Assembly: GCA_030144725.1 (NCBI GenBank)
Contig: JASKMD010000014.1
Coordinates: 8,803,803-8,867,802, forward strand
Direction of reading: 5' to 3'
DNA: 64,000 nucleotides
DNA from: Haematococcus lacustris
Taxonomy: Eukaryota > Chlorophyta > Chlorophyceae > Chlamydomonadales > Haematococcaceae
This document shows, in pieces, positions 23,297-34,000 of this stretch (position 1 is the first letter of the stretch; each line of letters starts with the position of its first letter). The notes under the pieces were generated by a model. The model had not been told where the DNA came from. It worked only from the letters and a program-made list of their open reading frames with translations, and searched no databases. The position numbers were made by a program, and so were the translations under genes.

Positions 23297-24146
23297 CGCC
23301 CGCCACCACCTGCCCCTGCGCAGCGCCTACGTCAGCGTGCTGGGCAAGGAGCCCGCCTTCACCACCTGCCACAAGCGCTGCATCGACACGGTGAGGCAGC
23401 AGGGGGGCCAGGGCAGGGGGGTCAGGGCAGGGGGGGGGCAGGGGGACCAGGGCAGGGGACCCCCCCTTGGCCCCACCACCACCTGATCCACCCCAATGCG
23501 CCCCCTCTGCAGCTGCCTCCCCCACCCCCCTCCCTGCCCCTTGACTCACCCTCGCATGCCTACCCCATTGGCCGCCCCCTGACCCTGACCCTGACCCGTT
23601 GACCCTGACCCCCTGCAGGTGGACTACATCTGGTTCACCCCCCAGGGGCTGCCCCCGCCCCCCTCCCCCCCGCCCTCCAACGCCCCCCCCTCCCCCTCCC
23701 CCCCCCCTCCCCCCCCCGCCCCCGTGCTGCGCCCCCTGGCCGTGCTGCTGCCCCCCGACAGCACCTGCCTGCCCCGCGGCCTGCCCAACAGCCAGTGGCC
23801 CAGTGATCACATCAGCCTGCTGCTGGACATACAGCTCACGGCACCCTACCCACGCCACCTGCTGCCCCCCCTGGGGCGGCTGCCCAGCAGCAGCCAGGGC
23901 AACACAGCCCTCCCCCAGGGGGGGCGGCCAGCAGGCCAGCAGCTGCCCGCCCCCCCCGCCCTCAGTCACCCAGGCAGTGGGGGCGGCAGGGCGGCAGGGC
24001 GGCAGGCAGGTGCAGCCAGGCATAGGTCTAGGGCCACCCCTGCTGCTGCTTCCCCCCCTGCTGCTGCTGCTGACCAGCTGCGCAGTGGGGGCGGCTTGGG
24101 GCGCCTGGGTCAGTGGCTGCAGGGGGAGGGGGAGGGGCCCAGGTAG
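23297..24146 (+). CDS. ANGEL/CCR4-like exonuclease-endonuclease-phosphatase, 3' part
   Basis: Two exons (23297-23390 and 23619 onward) join in phase 0. The protein reads HLPLRSAYVSVLGKEP, then FTTCHKRCIDT joined to VDYIWFTPQG, a proline-rich insert, LRPLAVLLPPDS, and LPNSQWPSDHISLLLDIQL. The S-A-Y, T-V-D-Y-I and P-S-D-H motifs are the C-terminal signature of the Mg2+-dependent EEP fold in CCR4, ANGEL and nocturnin enzymes; the SDH histidine is catalytic in the family. Such proteins remove mRNA poly(A) tails or 2',3'-cyclic phosphates. The TTCH spacing before VDYI is closest to ANGEL from memory. The frame stays open after the domain to a stop at 24146 with a low-complexity tail, which may be partly intron. 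The 5' portion lies in the gap. Confidence 0.78.
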
Positions 24147-24371
24147 GGGGTCAGGGGAGGCAGGGGCAGCGCCTGATGCGAGAGCCGCAGGGTCAGCAGC
24201 AGCGGCAGAGCGCACGGCCAGGCTGGGATGAGGGCGCAGGCAGGGGCAGCGGGGGGCAGTTTGTGGCTGGCAGGGGCGGGGGGGCGGGGAGCTGGCGGCC
24301 CAGCAAGACCGCCAAGGTGGAGGTGCCGGGGGCCTGACGCCTGTGAGCTGCTCCTCCTCACAGCGGATGAC

Positions 24372-24450
24372 TGCACCATAGCTCAGTGGAGCAGTGGCGG
24401 CAGTCGATTTGGCAGATGGGGAGGTCGCGGGTTCAAATCATGGCACCGAG
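24372..24450 (+). mobile_element. tRNA-derived SINE-like head
   Basis: An A box tagctcagtgg (24379-24389) and a B box ggttcaaatc (24430-24439) are 51 bp apart, as in tRNA genes. The sequence does not fold as a tRNA: the T stem lacks its partner strand, the D loop is too short and the acceptor arm pairs poorly. This is the expected state of a tRNA-derived SINE or a tRNA pseudogene. The 3' limit is not clear. Confidence 0.6.
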
Positions 24451-26774
24451 ACTTTCTCAGGCCTTTGCGACCCCCTTGAGAGGGTGCTGGTCTGAGCGTT
24501 GCAGGATATGCCTCCACCTGCCCTGCCCTGACCCTGACCCTGATGCCCCAACCCTGACCTGACATGTTCACGGTCCGATGCAACAGCGCAAAAGCCTCAG
24601 AGCTTCACCAGGGGAGGGATGCTGGGTGATGTGTCCATGGGCTTAGGGCCTGAGAGGCAAGATCGAAGAAAGACTGCCATCTTGCCATGCGCACTCTACA
24701 TGCTTGCCTAGGGGGTCCAGTGCGCAAGCGCTTCAGAGCTTCACCTCCAGGGGAGTGTTGCTGTCCATGTCCTGGTGCTTGGTCCCATTGGCCCCCTTCC
24801 TAGCCTCAGGAGTCCCCAACATGGGGTTGGTAATCTTCATGCAAGTACTCGCTACAAAGTGCACTAATTTCGATAGCGTTCGTTGCATTGGCACCTGCGA
24901 ATTACTCCGCATCTACTGGCAGGCGGCGCGTTAATCCTTGCATCAGAGTCCATGCCGGCGCAAGCGAGCGCGGACACACCTGAGCTGCTCACTATCGATT
25001 GTTCTAGTGGTGAGTAGCGGCACCAATGAGCGAACTGCGCTTGGCATCGAGCCTGAAGTACAATCTATGTTTAGCCCGCCAGGCTCACTCCGCGAGCCTT
25101 TCATTGGTGCAGGCGGCGTCGGAAGACCGTCGTGGGGCAAGTTACTGAGCGACATTGCAATCTCTCTAGCCAGTCACGCAGAAAAAGGGACCCCCTTCCA
25201 CAAACTGGCATGTTGTGAGTTGACCACACTGAATACCTAGATTGTGGCTCTGTAACTTTGTTCCTAACTCAACGACACAGCTGTTGGAGAAGAAAGCACG
25301 TCATTTCATTGAGAAAGCTTGTGGGAACATACATTGGCGTAACCTAACGTTGCCTTGAAGTGCTGACTAGCCCAACCGGACCACCCCCTGGCAGCCCCAC
25401 CCCCTCCCAGCCCCGGCACCCACCCCCCTCCCACCCCCTCCCACCCCCTCCCAGCCCCAGCCCCGCCCTCCCACCCACTCCCTCCCCCAGCCCCGCCCTC
25501 CCACCCCCTCCCACCCCCTTCCAGCCCCAGCCCCGCCCTCCCAGCCCCTCCCACCCCCAGTCCCACCCCTCCCACCCCCTCCCCCCCCCCTCCCCCCTCC
25601 CCCCCCCCTCCCCCCTCCCCCCTCCCACCCCCTCCCCCCTCCCACCCCCTCCACGTCGGTCGCGGCGGTCGGTCGCGGCGAGGCCCGCATGAGCAAAACT
25701 GGCATGCATTTGAATGTCAAGATTTGAGCCGCCATAGCACTCAGCACACTGCACAATATTTAATGTTACAAGCTGCACCGCATAGCTGACAGAGTCCTCT
25801 ATCCAGGGATGTGCGAATCACAAATAGAAACCACGTGGCTGAGACGCGGCGTCGTTTTGATTACCAGGGGTCGGTTTCCTATCATTTCCTGCCATTTTTT
25901 GTTAGTTGGGGTCGCCTAATCTAGCCACCAGCCGCTTGTTGTCCCCCTTGTGCGGGCGGTGGAGGTGGGTTTGTAACAGTGTTGTAGTGCGGCAAGGACG
26001 CATGGCTGGCTGCAGACTATGGTCCAACCCTAGCCCCTGACCCCTAACCCTACCCCATCTCTGCACCTTGTGTCGCACCACTTGTGTCGGACCACTGAGG
26101 CCTTGAGTTGCTCTGATGCCACGGAGCAAGGCGGCAAGCCTGGGCTGCGAGCACGCCTGCGCACTAGGTTGCATACCTCACATTTGTAAGATCTTTCCTT
26201 GCCAAACTATGTGTTAAGGCAAGCCATGTATAGTCTAGACGGTGCAAAGGCACAGTCTAGGCTGGTGTGTGAGGCTGATGTAATGACTGCACTCCTTCAA
26301 TGCAAGTGCCCAGGGGCTGAGGTCTCTCAACTGAAGGACTCTGCATGACCTTGCACCACGTTGGTGCGGGCAGAGCTGACCCGGCTATTACGACGGCCAG
26401 GGGTGCAGGCAATCGGTATCAAGTTTAAGACGATGTACCAGGCAGGCACCGGCCGCTACTCACTATTGTCTTGGAATCTGTCCCAGACACAACAAGCAAC
26501 TGGGGCGTTAAAGAAGCTCTTGGCAATGGGTCGGCTGGATGTAGCTGTCCGTGAGTGCTGTACTGCCATCCACGGGCATCCCTTGCGAGACTACACTAAA
26601 GAAACATAAAACTAACAGGAAAACCAGGAAAAACAGGAAAACCAGGACATCGAAGGCACATTAGCACCACAGTAAGCGAAGCGAGTAAAAAATGCAGCGA
26701 AACAGACAGCGTAGACGTAATCGCAACGCCTCGGACAGTAAGGTTGACCGCCGCCAGCACCGGCTCAGCGGAAC
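24451..26774. other. Intergenic region with low-complexity C-rich tract
   Basis: 25383-25655 is (CCCCTCCCA)n-type DNA that creates long spurious frames on both strands. A dispersed repeat lies at 24815-24915. A + strand frame at 26361-26609 (VRAELTRLLRRPGVQAIGIK to the stop after LRDYTKET) has protein-like composition but no recognised family. A short frame from 24951 (MPAQASADTPELLTIDCSSG before gtgagt) looks like a first exon. None can be assembled into a gene. Confidence 0.45.
24815..24915 (+). repeat. Dispersed repeat C (second copy 55472-55565)
   Basis: The pair shares ccccaacatggggttg and then diverged but alignable sequence (ttcgatagcgttcgttgcattgg against ttcgataccgttcatcacattgg). 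At 55472 it directly follows repeat B, so B and C may be parts of one element. Confidence 0.6.
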
Positions 26775-27020
26775 ATGCAGGCCAACGGTGCAGCGCACTG
26801 GGCCCACAACCACAATAACTCATGGCACGCAAAAAAGTGTAAGAGGCACACCTTGATGAGGGGTGTGGCCGCTGCGGGGTTAGAGGCGGGCGCGGTCGTG
26901 CCTTCCGAAGTGGTGGAGGCGCGGCTCCACGACCAACTTGTGCTTTGGGTGGAGGCCTGCAGCAAGAGGGCGCTGCTCGCCAGCTTGCTGTTGGGCCTCA
27001 TGGTGCGCGACTCCTTCACA

Positions 27021-27335
27021 AGAAGAAGAAGAAGAAGACTACTCCGGCGTAGAGCCGGCGTGCATTAAGGAAGGAGCTTCCGCCTGGGGCGCGGCCTGCT
27101 CCCACCACCTACCCTGGGTGATGGAGAGACCCTTCCTAGCCCCAATCCCCTTTCCCTGCTCTGAGTCTGTAGCTTGTTTTGGCGATGCTATGTGAGCTTA
27201 TCACTGCGTGCCGGGTGAGCTTGTTAAGTAGTTTGATGGTGTTAGTGTGTGTTACACCCAACTCCCTCATATGTTGCTTGGTGTGTGCTTCGTATGTAAT
27301 GCCGCCTATGCCAAGTAGGATAGGTCGGATGGTAA
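27021..27335 (-). mobile_element. 5'-truncated LINE fragment with 13-bp target duplication
   Basis: Flanked by perfect 13-bp repeats cgactccttcaca (27008-27020 and 27336-27348). Read on the minus strand it starts in frame within a reverse-transcriptase-protein C-terminus (TIRPILLGIGGITYE, then LGVTHTNTIKLLNKLTRHAV, stop at 27136), followed by a ~100-bp 3' UTR and a (CTT)n tail next to the left duplication. C-terminal sequences of this type are typical of algal LINE ORF2 proteins. It interrupts the frame ending VRDSFT of the Fanzor N-terminal exon. Confidence 0.82.
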
Positions 27336-27367
27336 CGACTCCTTCACACACAAGGTGGTGACCTGGC

Positions 27368-27967
27368 GGGGCTGGCGGTGAGGCACCTCCACGCGGTGGC
27401 CCTGGTAACAATCCGCGTTGACTTCGGTCGCACGGATTGGCTAAGCTACCTCACCACCGCACCCAGCGGTATATAAATTGGGATGCAACGGGACAGCCTT
27501 CCCAGGCTTGAACGGGCACCGCTTTGTCCAGCGGAATACAAATGAGGTCCGGGTGCCGCACACGACCGCTGCGGGTCATCGAGCTGTTGTGGAGTTGCTG
27601 GCGTCGTCAAGGAGGGAGCAGAGCTACCTCAACGCGGGACGTTGGCTGACAGCTGAAGTTTGGACTTTTGGAGCCTGGACTTCAGCTTTTAGCGCGACAT
27701 CCGGCGGACAAGGCTGGAATTGCTCTCGTCAACGAGGAGAAGAGATAGGTCCAGCTGCCGAGTGCACTAGTCTTTGCTCCTCTCATGCCTCTTTGTTTGC
27801 CTTGGGTGCTAGCTGTGGTCTGTGGCTACAGCTAGGGCAGCTTGGTGGGGACATGTCCAGCCTGTGTCCAACGTTTGGAGGTGGGAGCAGGCCGCGCCAC
27901 AGGCGGAAGCTCCTCCCTTAATGCACGCCGGTTTGTAGCGGAGTAGTTTTCTTTCTTTCTTTCTTTC
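27368..27967 (+). mobile_element. Non-autonomous LINE-like retroelement, copy A
   Basis: About 600 bp, starting ggggctggcggtgaggcacc and ending in a (CTTT)n tail. It contains a TATA-like tatataaa at about 27470. It is nearly identical, inverted, to copy B at 29065-29657. Its last ~100 bp (ggtgggagcaggccgcgcc to the pyrimidine tail) match the 3' end of the adjacent LINE fragment. No ORF with a recognisable domain. A target duplication for this copy is not evident. Confidence 0.75.
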
Positions 27968-29064
27968 GGGGCAGCCTGCTGCGTCATGCAGTGGACACCA
28001 GCAGGCAGCTGGAGGAAGCCCACGTCAGCTGGTAGCTGGATTGGGCAGACTGGCAGGCACTTGGGGGGCAGCCCAACTCCAGGCCCTACCGCCCCCCCTC
28101 CCCATTTGCTATCACACCCGGCTGCAGCTGCAAGGCGCACCACATCAAGCTGGACACCCGGGCCATCTATGGCCTGATGCGGGCCGCTGGCATGCTGCCA
28201 GCGGACATCACCTCCTTGACCAAGTTCAGGAATGGTGTGGCCGGGCCCAGGGACAGTGAGGTGAGTGAGTCTTGAGTTGACCAGCCTGGCCTGTTGCTTG
28301 AGGCATGCTGCTGGTGGCCTGTTGCTTGAGGCATATTGCTTGTGGCAACGTTGACTGATGGTGTTGGGATGGCTCTAAGTGTGCTGAGTCGGCTGTGTCG
28401 GCTGTGTTGGGTTGCAGGTGGCCAACCGGTGGATCGCCTTCCTACCATCCAGCCTCCCGCCAGCCGTCCAGCCATCCATCTGGCCAAACGACGGGCAGAC
28501 CTTCGCGCAGGTGGTTCACACGGACGGAGTCACGGTCAGCTTGCTGTTCACGCGCCCCAAGCCAGCAGGGCCGCCCGACGAGCTGCCTCGCATGGGCAAG
28601 CAGGAGGGCGCTGTCAACCCGCTGGCTCACCTGAACGCGGACTGGCTGGGCTGCGACCCGGGCAAAACGAACATGGCGACAGTGGCTCACGAGGAGCGGT
28701 ACCCCTCGGGCGCTGTGGAGTCCGTGTGGCAGCGCAGCCTCACCGCGGGGCACTACTACCGGCAGAGCGGCATCACGCAGCACGCCAAGGTGTCCAAGGC
28801 CTGGATGGCCGGCATCCGGCACGAACACGCTGTGCTGTCGCAAGTCACCAACGACACCGCCTCGCTGCAGCGGTACCGGGAGTACGTCGCCATGACGCTG
28901 GTGACCTGGCCCGCCAGGTGGGCCGAGCTGTCCAAGCCGCGCTGGTCCAACGCCAGGTTCCGGCTGTACCGATACAAGCAGAGCACGGTGGCCAAGTTCT
29001 GGGCTGATGTGAGTAGGCCGTACCCAGCCAGTGTGTGTGCTAGTGTGTGTGCTCACAATGCTTG

Positions 29065-29657
29065 AAGAAAGAAAGAAAACTACTCCGGTACAAACCGGCG
29101 TGTATTAAGGGAGGAGCTTCCGCCTGTGGCGCGGCCTGCTCCCACCTCCAAACGTTGGACACAGGCTGGACATGTCCCCACCAAGCTGCCCTAGCTGTAG
29201 CCACAGACCACAGCTAGCACCCAAGGCAAACAAAGAGGCATGAGAGGAGCAAAGACTAGTGCACTCGGCAGCTGGCCTTATCTCTTCTCCTCGTTGACGA
29301 AAGCAATCCAGCCTTGTCCGCCGGATGTCGCACTAAAAGCTGAAGTTCAGGCTCCAAAGGTCCAAACTTCAGCTGTCAGCCAACGTCCCGCGTTGAGGTA
29401 GCACTGCTCCCTCCTTGACGACGCCAGCAACTCCACAACAGCTCGATGACCCGCATCGGTCGTGTGCGGCACCCGGACCTCATTTGTATTCCGCTGGACA
29501 AAGCGGTGCCCGTTCAAGCCTGGGAAGGCTTTCCCGTTGCATCCCAATTTATATACCGCTGGGTGCGGTGGTGAGGTAGCTTAGCCAATCCGTGCGACCG
29601 AAGTCAACGCGGATTGTTACCAGGGCCACCGCGTGGAGGTGCCTCACCGCCAGCCCC
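29065..29657 (-). mobile_element. Non-autonomous LINE-like retroelement, copy B
   Basis: 593 bp in reverse orientation, flanked by perfect 13-bp repeats ctcacaatgcttg (29052-29064 and 29658-29670). The (CTTT)n tail adjoins the left duplication. Variable-length duplications and a simple-repeat tail indicate target-primed reverse transcription. It lies wholly inside the Fanzor intron 29009-29730, so splicing could remove it. Confidence 0.85.
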
Positions 29658-30493
29658 CTCACAATGCTTGTCTTTGCCATGGCTGGACCTGAGCTCACCA
29701 TGTGTCTCTCCTTGTGTGCCTTGGCTGCAGACTGTGAGGGGTGCCAGGGAACGCTGCAACTCGGCTGCCACAGGTCACCCCCTGGCCCTGGCCTATGGGG
29801 CAGCAAGCTTCAGCGGCAGCGGCAGCAGGGGCAGCAGGGGTGTGCCCGTCAAGCAGATGCTCAGGGAGGCATGCAAGCAGTTCCCAGGGCGTGTGGTGCT
29901 GGTGCATGAGTTTCGCACCAGCCGGGTCAGCTCTGCCCACACCGACGTGGTGGCAGGCCAGCCAGAGTCCTTCAGGTAAGAGACCTCATGTGCATGTGCA
30001 TAGTAGGAGTGGACTCATTACAGAGCTGTAGAATGGCACCTCACACAGCTGACCTGACTGTGCCCAGCACCGTTTAGACTAAACATGGCTTGACTTAACA
30101 CTTGGTCTGGCAAACTTGCAAATGTGCATTGACATGTATGTCGCCTTGCAGGTGGCATACATGGCGCGGCATGGCGACGCGGTCCCGCATCCGGGGCCTG
30201 ATGTGCTCAACAAGCAACGGCATCAGGTTCTACGATCGGGACGTGTCAGCCGCGCTCAACATTCGCCGCATTGCAGCCGGGCCGGGCCGCCCCCGCGAGC
30301 TGAGCAGCTGGCTGGGCCGCCCAGCTATGCCTAATCCAGGCAGACCAGGCCAGGAGTGGGTGTGCGTGCGCGACAGAGGCCTGTTGCGGAAGTGGCAGCG
30401 GCGGCACCAGCGGCAGCGATAGTGACATGTGCATCATGCCATGAGCCAAACAAACAAACAATTCGATTGCCCCTTACAGAGGGGATGTGTGTG

Positions 30494-30690
30494 CGATAGA
30501 GTGTGCATAGGGTAGGACAGGGCTCTATCGACTCCTGGGGTTAGGGACCTAGGTTAGGGACACACACCGGTCCGACTCCTGTGGAGAAGTGTAGGGGCTC
30601 CACAGGAGGATAGGGATACAGGACGGCCTGGATGTAGCTACAATAATATCCGAGTGTAGCTACACTTATGGATGTAGCTACACTTACATC
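30494..30690 (+). other. Hairpin-rich region downstream of Fanzor stop (candidate guide-RNA scaffold)
   Basis: Starting 71 bp after the stop there are: an 8-bp stem cgatagag/ctctatcg (30494-30501 with 30523-30530), an 11-bp perfect stem ctcctgtggag/ctccacaggag (30576-30586 with 30598-30608, 11-nt loop), and a 12-bp palindrome gtgtagctacac (30654-30665) followed by a related direct copy. Known Fanzor fRNAs derive from the 3' end of the gene and its downstream DNA. This region is therefore a candidate by position and structure only; no transcript is shown. Confidence 0.35.
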
Positions 30691-31000
30691 GTCAGTGCGA
30701 GCATGCAAGCCGAAAGAACATCGACAGGCCGTCGGACTTGCGAGTCAGACACTCGGGATTGAGCACAACAGCTCGTAGCGTTGAGCCTGCGCGGGAATGG
30801 TTTGGGGTGCCCAAGAGGCAGGCCCTGGACAGTGGTCTTGTCAACCATAATGTGGTGTTATGGGCTTGCGCGGAGCCCACCAACCCAGCAACGAGGACCC
30901 CGACAGCGTGTGCTACACCCTCGTGCAGCCCGTCACCGACGATGAATTGGCATGGCAAACACCGGAGTCCCTGGTCCGTGCCCGACGCAGCCTTTGACTG

Positions 31001-34000
31001 TTGCCTGAGCAGCATTGCGATCCTTGCTATCCTTGTTGTACGACAACGCAGACAAACCGCTCAATTGCGCCAGCCCTACGGACTTGCCCGGCTTGCAGCT
31101 TGCATTGTCAGGCCAGCACACTGTCTGCTGCGACCCAGCTCCTGGACAGGTTCAGTACTCCCAGCTGCAGCCCACGTTCTGGCCCATCAGCCTGTGACCT
31201 ACAACCGCTGGCAGAAGGCCAAGAGCAGGTGCCAACAGGAGACTGCCCCTCTCAGCCACCCAACGCAGCCAAACAAGCTCCACCCAGCCCTCAACAGCAC
31301 ATCAGCCCACCTTCCCTGTTGGCTGAGCAGGCAACCAAGCAGGACCCTGCAGCAGCAGGTGCTGGATCAGCTGCCCGGTCTCCAGCAGCAGTGGCTCGAG
31401 CTGCCAGTGTCAGGGTCATGCCGCAGGGCGCCACCAGCCAGCCAGGGGAGGACGCAGCAGCAGTGCCCAGCCCCCAGGCAGGGGGCCCTGACGCCCACTG
31501 CCTCATCCTGCCACCGCACCCCAGTGCCATCCCAGACCTGGCTAGCCCCCCCCCGGACCCCCCAGGCACCCCCTCCCCCCCAGGCAGTCCTCTAGGGCCC
31601 CTGCCCCCGCTGCCCATCCTGCGCAAGCCGGCACTGCCCAGCTCAGTGTTCAGGGCTGCCCACCACGGGTCAGGCCCCCTGCCGCCTGGCCTGGCAGCGT
31701 CCCCGCCGCAGAAGGTGGTGCAGTCCGGGCGCCTGGCTGACGCCTGGGGCAAGGGCGGCGGGGTTGGTGCCCAGGACTCACTGGACATCACAGCGCAGCG
31801 CTGGTCATGGGTGCGTGGGCCACAGCGCTGCAGGGCTGGGGTGTGAGGGCAGGCAGTGTCTCCTGAGGCTTCCGGTGGCGGGGACTTGAGATGGCTCAGC
31901 CCTGGGGCAGGAGGTGGTGGGGAGTGAGGGGTAAATGCAGCCGGGCAGGGCCAGGGCCATCCCAGTACAGGGCCAGGGCCAGCCTGCTGGTGGCGGCGCC
32001 ACTGCCTGAGCTATGAGGGGGCAGGGCTGGGCTGGCCAGGGTGGGCCTGTGCTGCCAGCTCACACGGCCTGGCCCTGCCCCTGGCTGAGCTGTCCAGCAG
32101 GCTGTGTGGGCTGCCTTGGTAGGCTGCTGCGTCTGCTGCCCTGCAAGCTGCCCTGTAAGCTGTGGCTGCTGGTGGTGGTGCCGCTTCAGGCCTGGCGCCA
32201 GGTGCGCACGCTGCTGAGTGTGAGCCAGGGCTTCCGCACCCTGCGTGACCAGTACCAGGACCAGGAGATTCACAGCAGCGAGCTACAGGTGCTCAAGGTG
32301 CTGGGAGAAGGTGCGCAGCAGCTGCTGGGGTCAGGCGGGGGGCGGGGCAGACAGGGGCAGCAGAGGGAGGGGTGTGGCCCTGCCCTGGCCCAGGCAAGGC
32401 CAGCTGGGCACGTGCAGCAGACGGAGCGGGGTCAGGCGGGGCAGTGGTGAGCAGGGGGTCAGACCTGCCCTGTGGTGCTGGACAGGGTGGGCTTGAGGCA
32501 GGCCGCATCATGGGCGGCGCCAGGAGTGTGAGGGCATCAGCCAGCTGTCAGGCTGCTGGCCCTGCCACTGAGCACCATGATGTGCCTGGGCTGTACCTGG
32601 ACTGCTGCGGCCTGCTCAGAGGCCCGTGCAGCTGCCCTGCTGCCAGCCCTGAACAGACCCTGGCGCTACCATAGCATGCGATGCAGCCAGACAGGTGTGG
32701 GTCAGCTGCACAGTAGGTCAACAGGCTGACTTGGGTGCTGAAGGGGAGGGGTGGCAGGGCTAAGGCGCAGCAGACCAGCAGGGCAAGACCTGGCTGGATG
32801 CGGTGCTGAACTGGCGCACATGCTGATTGCCCCCCCCCCATCCCGGCCACTGCCTACCCCACCCCTCGCTGCCTGGCCTGTGGTGGGTGCAGGCGCGTTT
32901 GCCCGAGTGGAGCTGTGCCTGTTCACCCCCAGCCCTGAGGCCCAGGCAGCCCGCGCAGCAGCACAGCTCAGCGACACCCCCGCCAGCCCCTTGCCCACCG
33001 AGGGCGCCCCGCCAGCCTCCTTGCCGCCACAGCCGCTGCACACCGCCAGCCAGCGGAGAGCTAGCGCCCCAGCCCTACCCACAAGCACACCGGAGGGAGG
33101 CGCGGGGCTGCAGGGGGCCGTGCTGCCCGCCCCACCTCCGATCGTCACTGGCGCAGCATGTGCGGCGGACGCGCGCGACTTGGACCCCTGGCTCGCAACG
33201 CCCGGGCAGGTGCCGGAGGTGGCGGCGTCGCCGCCCCCCCGGTCAGTCACTAGCGGCGGGAAGCACCATTCCGTCGCCTGGGCCTCCGTCCACGGCATGG
33301 CGGCTGCTACAGATCGCGAGGAGGGTCCGGGCGCTCCGGGTCAGTTGGACCGCGCTGACTCGCGGATGCAGTCAAGTTCGCGGCGAAGCGCGCCGTCCAC
33401 CCGGACTAGCTCCCGGGCCTCGCGAGCGTCAGCCGATGCCGTCAGCCGGCCGCGGACGGTGGCGGTGAAGCGTTTAAAAGCAGACGTGTGCGGATCGTCC
33501 CCGGCCGAGGTCGCCGCGTTCATGGCGGAAGTAGCGCTCCTGCGCAAACTAAAGCACAAGTGGGTGGCTGAAGTGGGGAGCAGTCATCAATAATTGCTAA
33601 AACAAAAAACATCAACAGTAACAAAAATAACTACCGAAATGGTGGCCCTACTGCTGCCATTGTCACAGTTTGGCCTCCTGCCGCAAAGCCTGGTGTAAGG
33701 GTTCAAATGGGTGTTGCGGCCTTTTCTGCCTCAGCCTTCCGTGCGGCCCCCAGGCCAGTGGCCCCCCTGCCTGCCCCCCTGCCTGCCCCTGCTGCCCAGG
33801 CACATTGTTCAATACATAGGCTGGGGCCAGGGCGTGCCGCTCACTCCCTCCTCCCTGCTCGTCACCACCACCGGCACCAGGCCCACCACCCCGCCCGGCA
33901 CACCAGCCAGGGTCACCAACCAACAACAAGATGGGCCGGGGGCAGTGGCAGGGGGCCAGGGGGTGGGGGTGCGGGGAGGGGGGGAGGGGGGCCCGCTGCC

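Larger units (their letters stand above)
26775..30422 (+). pseudogene. Fanzor (eukaryotic TnpB-like) nuclease gene carrying three retroelement insertions
   Basis: Fanzors are RNA-guided DNA endonucleases related to TnpB, usually carried by transposons. Exons with consistent phase: an N-terminal helical exon from the ATG at 26775 (SKRALLASLLLGLMVRDSFT), 28128-28260, 28418-29008, 29731-29975 and 30152-30422. RuvC-I is WLGCDPGKTN (Asp codon 28655-28657), RuvC-II is VHEFRTSR (Glu 29908-29910), RuvC-III is YDRDVSAALNIRR (Asp 30240-30242). A TDGVTVSLLFTRP motif precedes RuvC-I. Between RuvC-II and -III there is only one Cys, so the usual CxxC zinc ribbon is not visible. The C-terminus is basic (RKWQRRHQRQR). 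A LINE fragment interrupts the N-terminal exon, a related retroelement follows it, and another sits in the intron before 29731. The four C-terminal exons remain open. Assignment to Fanzor is firm; linking the first exon is inference. Confidence 0.85.

Noticed and set aside
22734..24215. Large minus-strand frame of 493 codons across the gap
   Set aside because: Half of it is N and the rest is antisense to the exonuclease exons, whose motifs are clear on the + strand.
24372..24450. Functional tRNA gene
   Set aside because: A and B boxes are present but T stem, D loop and acceptor arm do not form.
27368..29657. Copies A and B as terminal inverted repeats of one composite transposon carrying Fanzor
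   Set aside because: Copy B has its own 13-bp target duplication and tail, so it is an independent retroelement insertion; the Fanzor exons continue beyond it.
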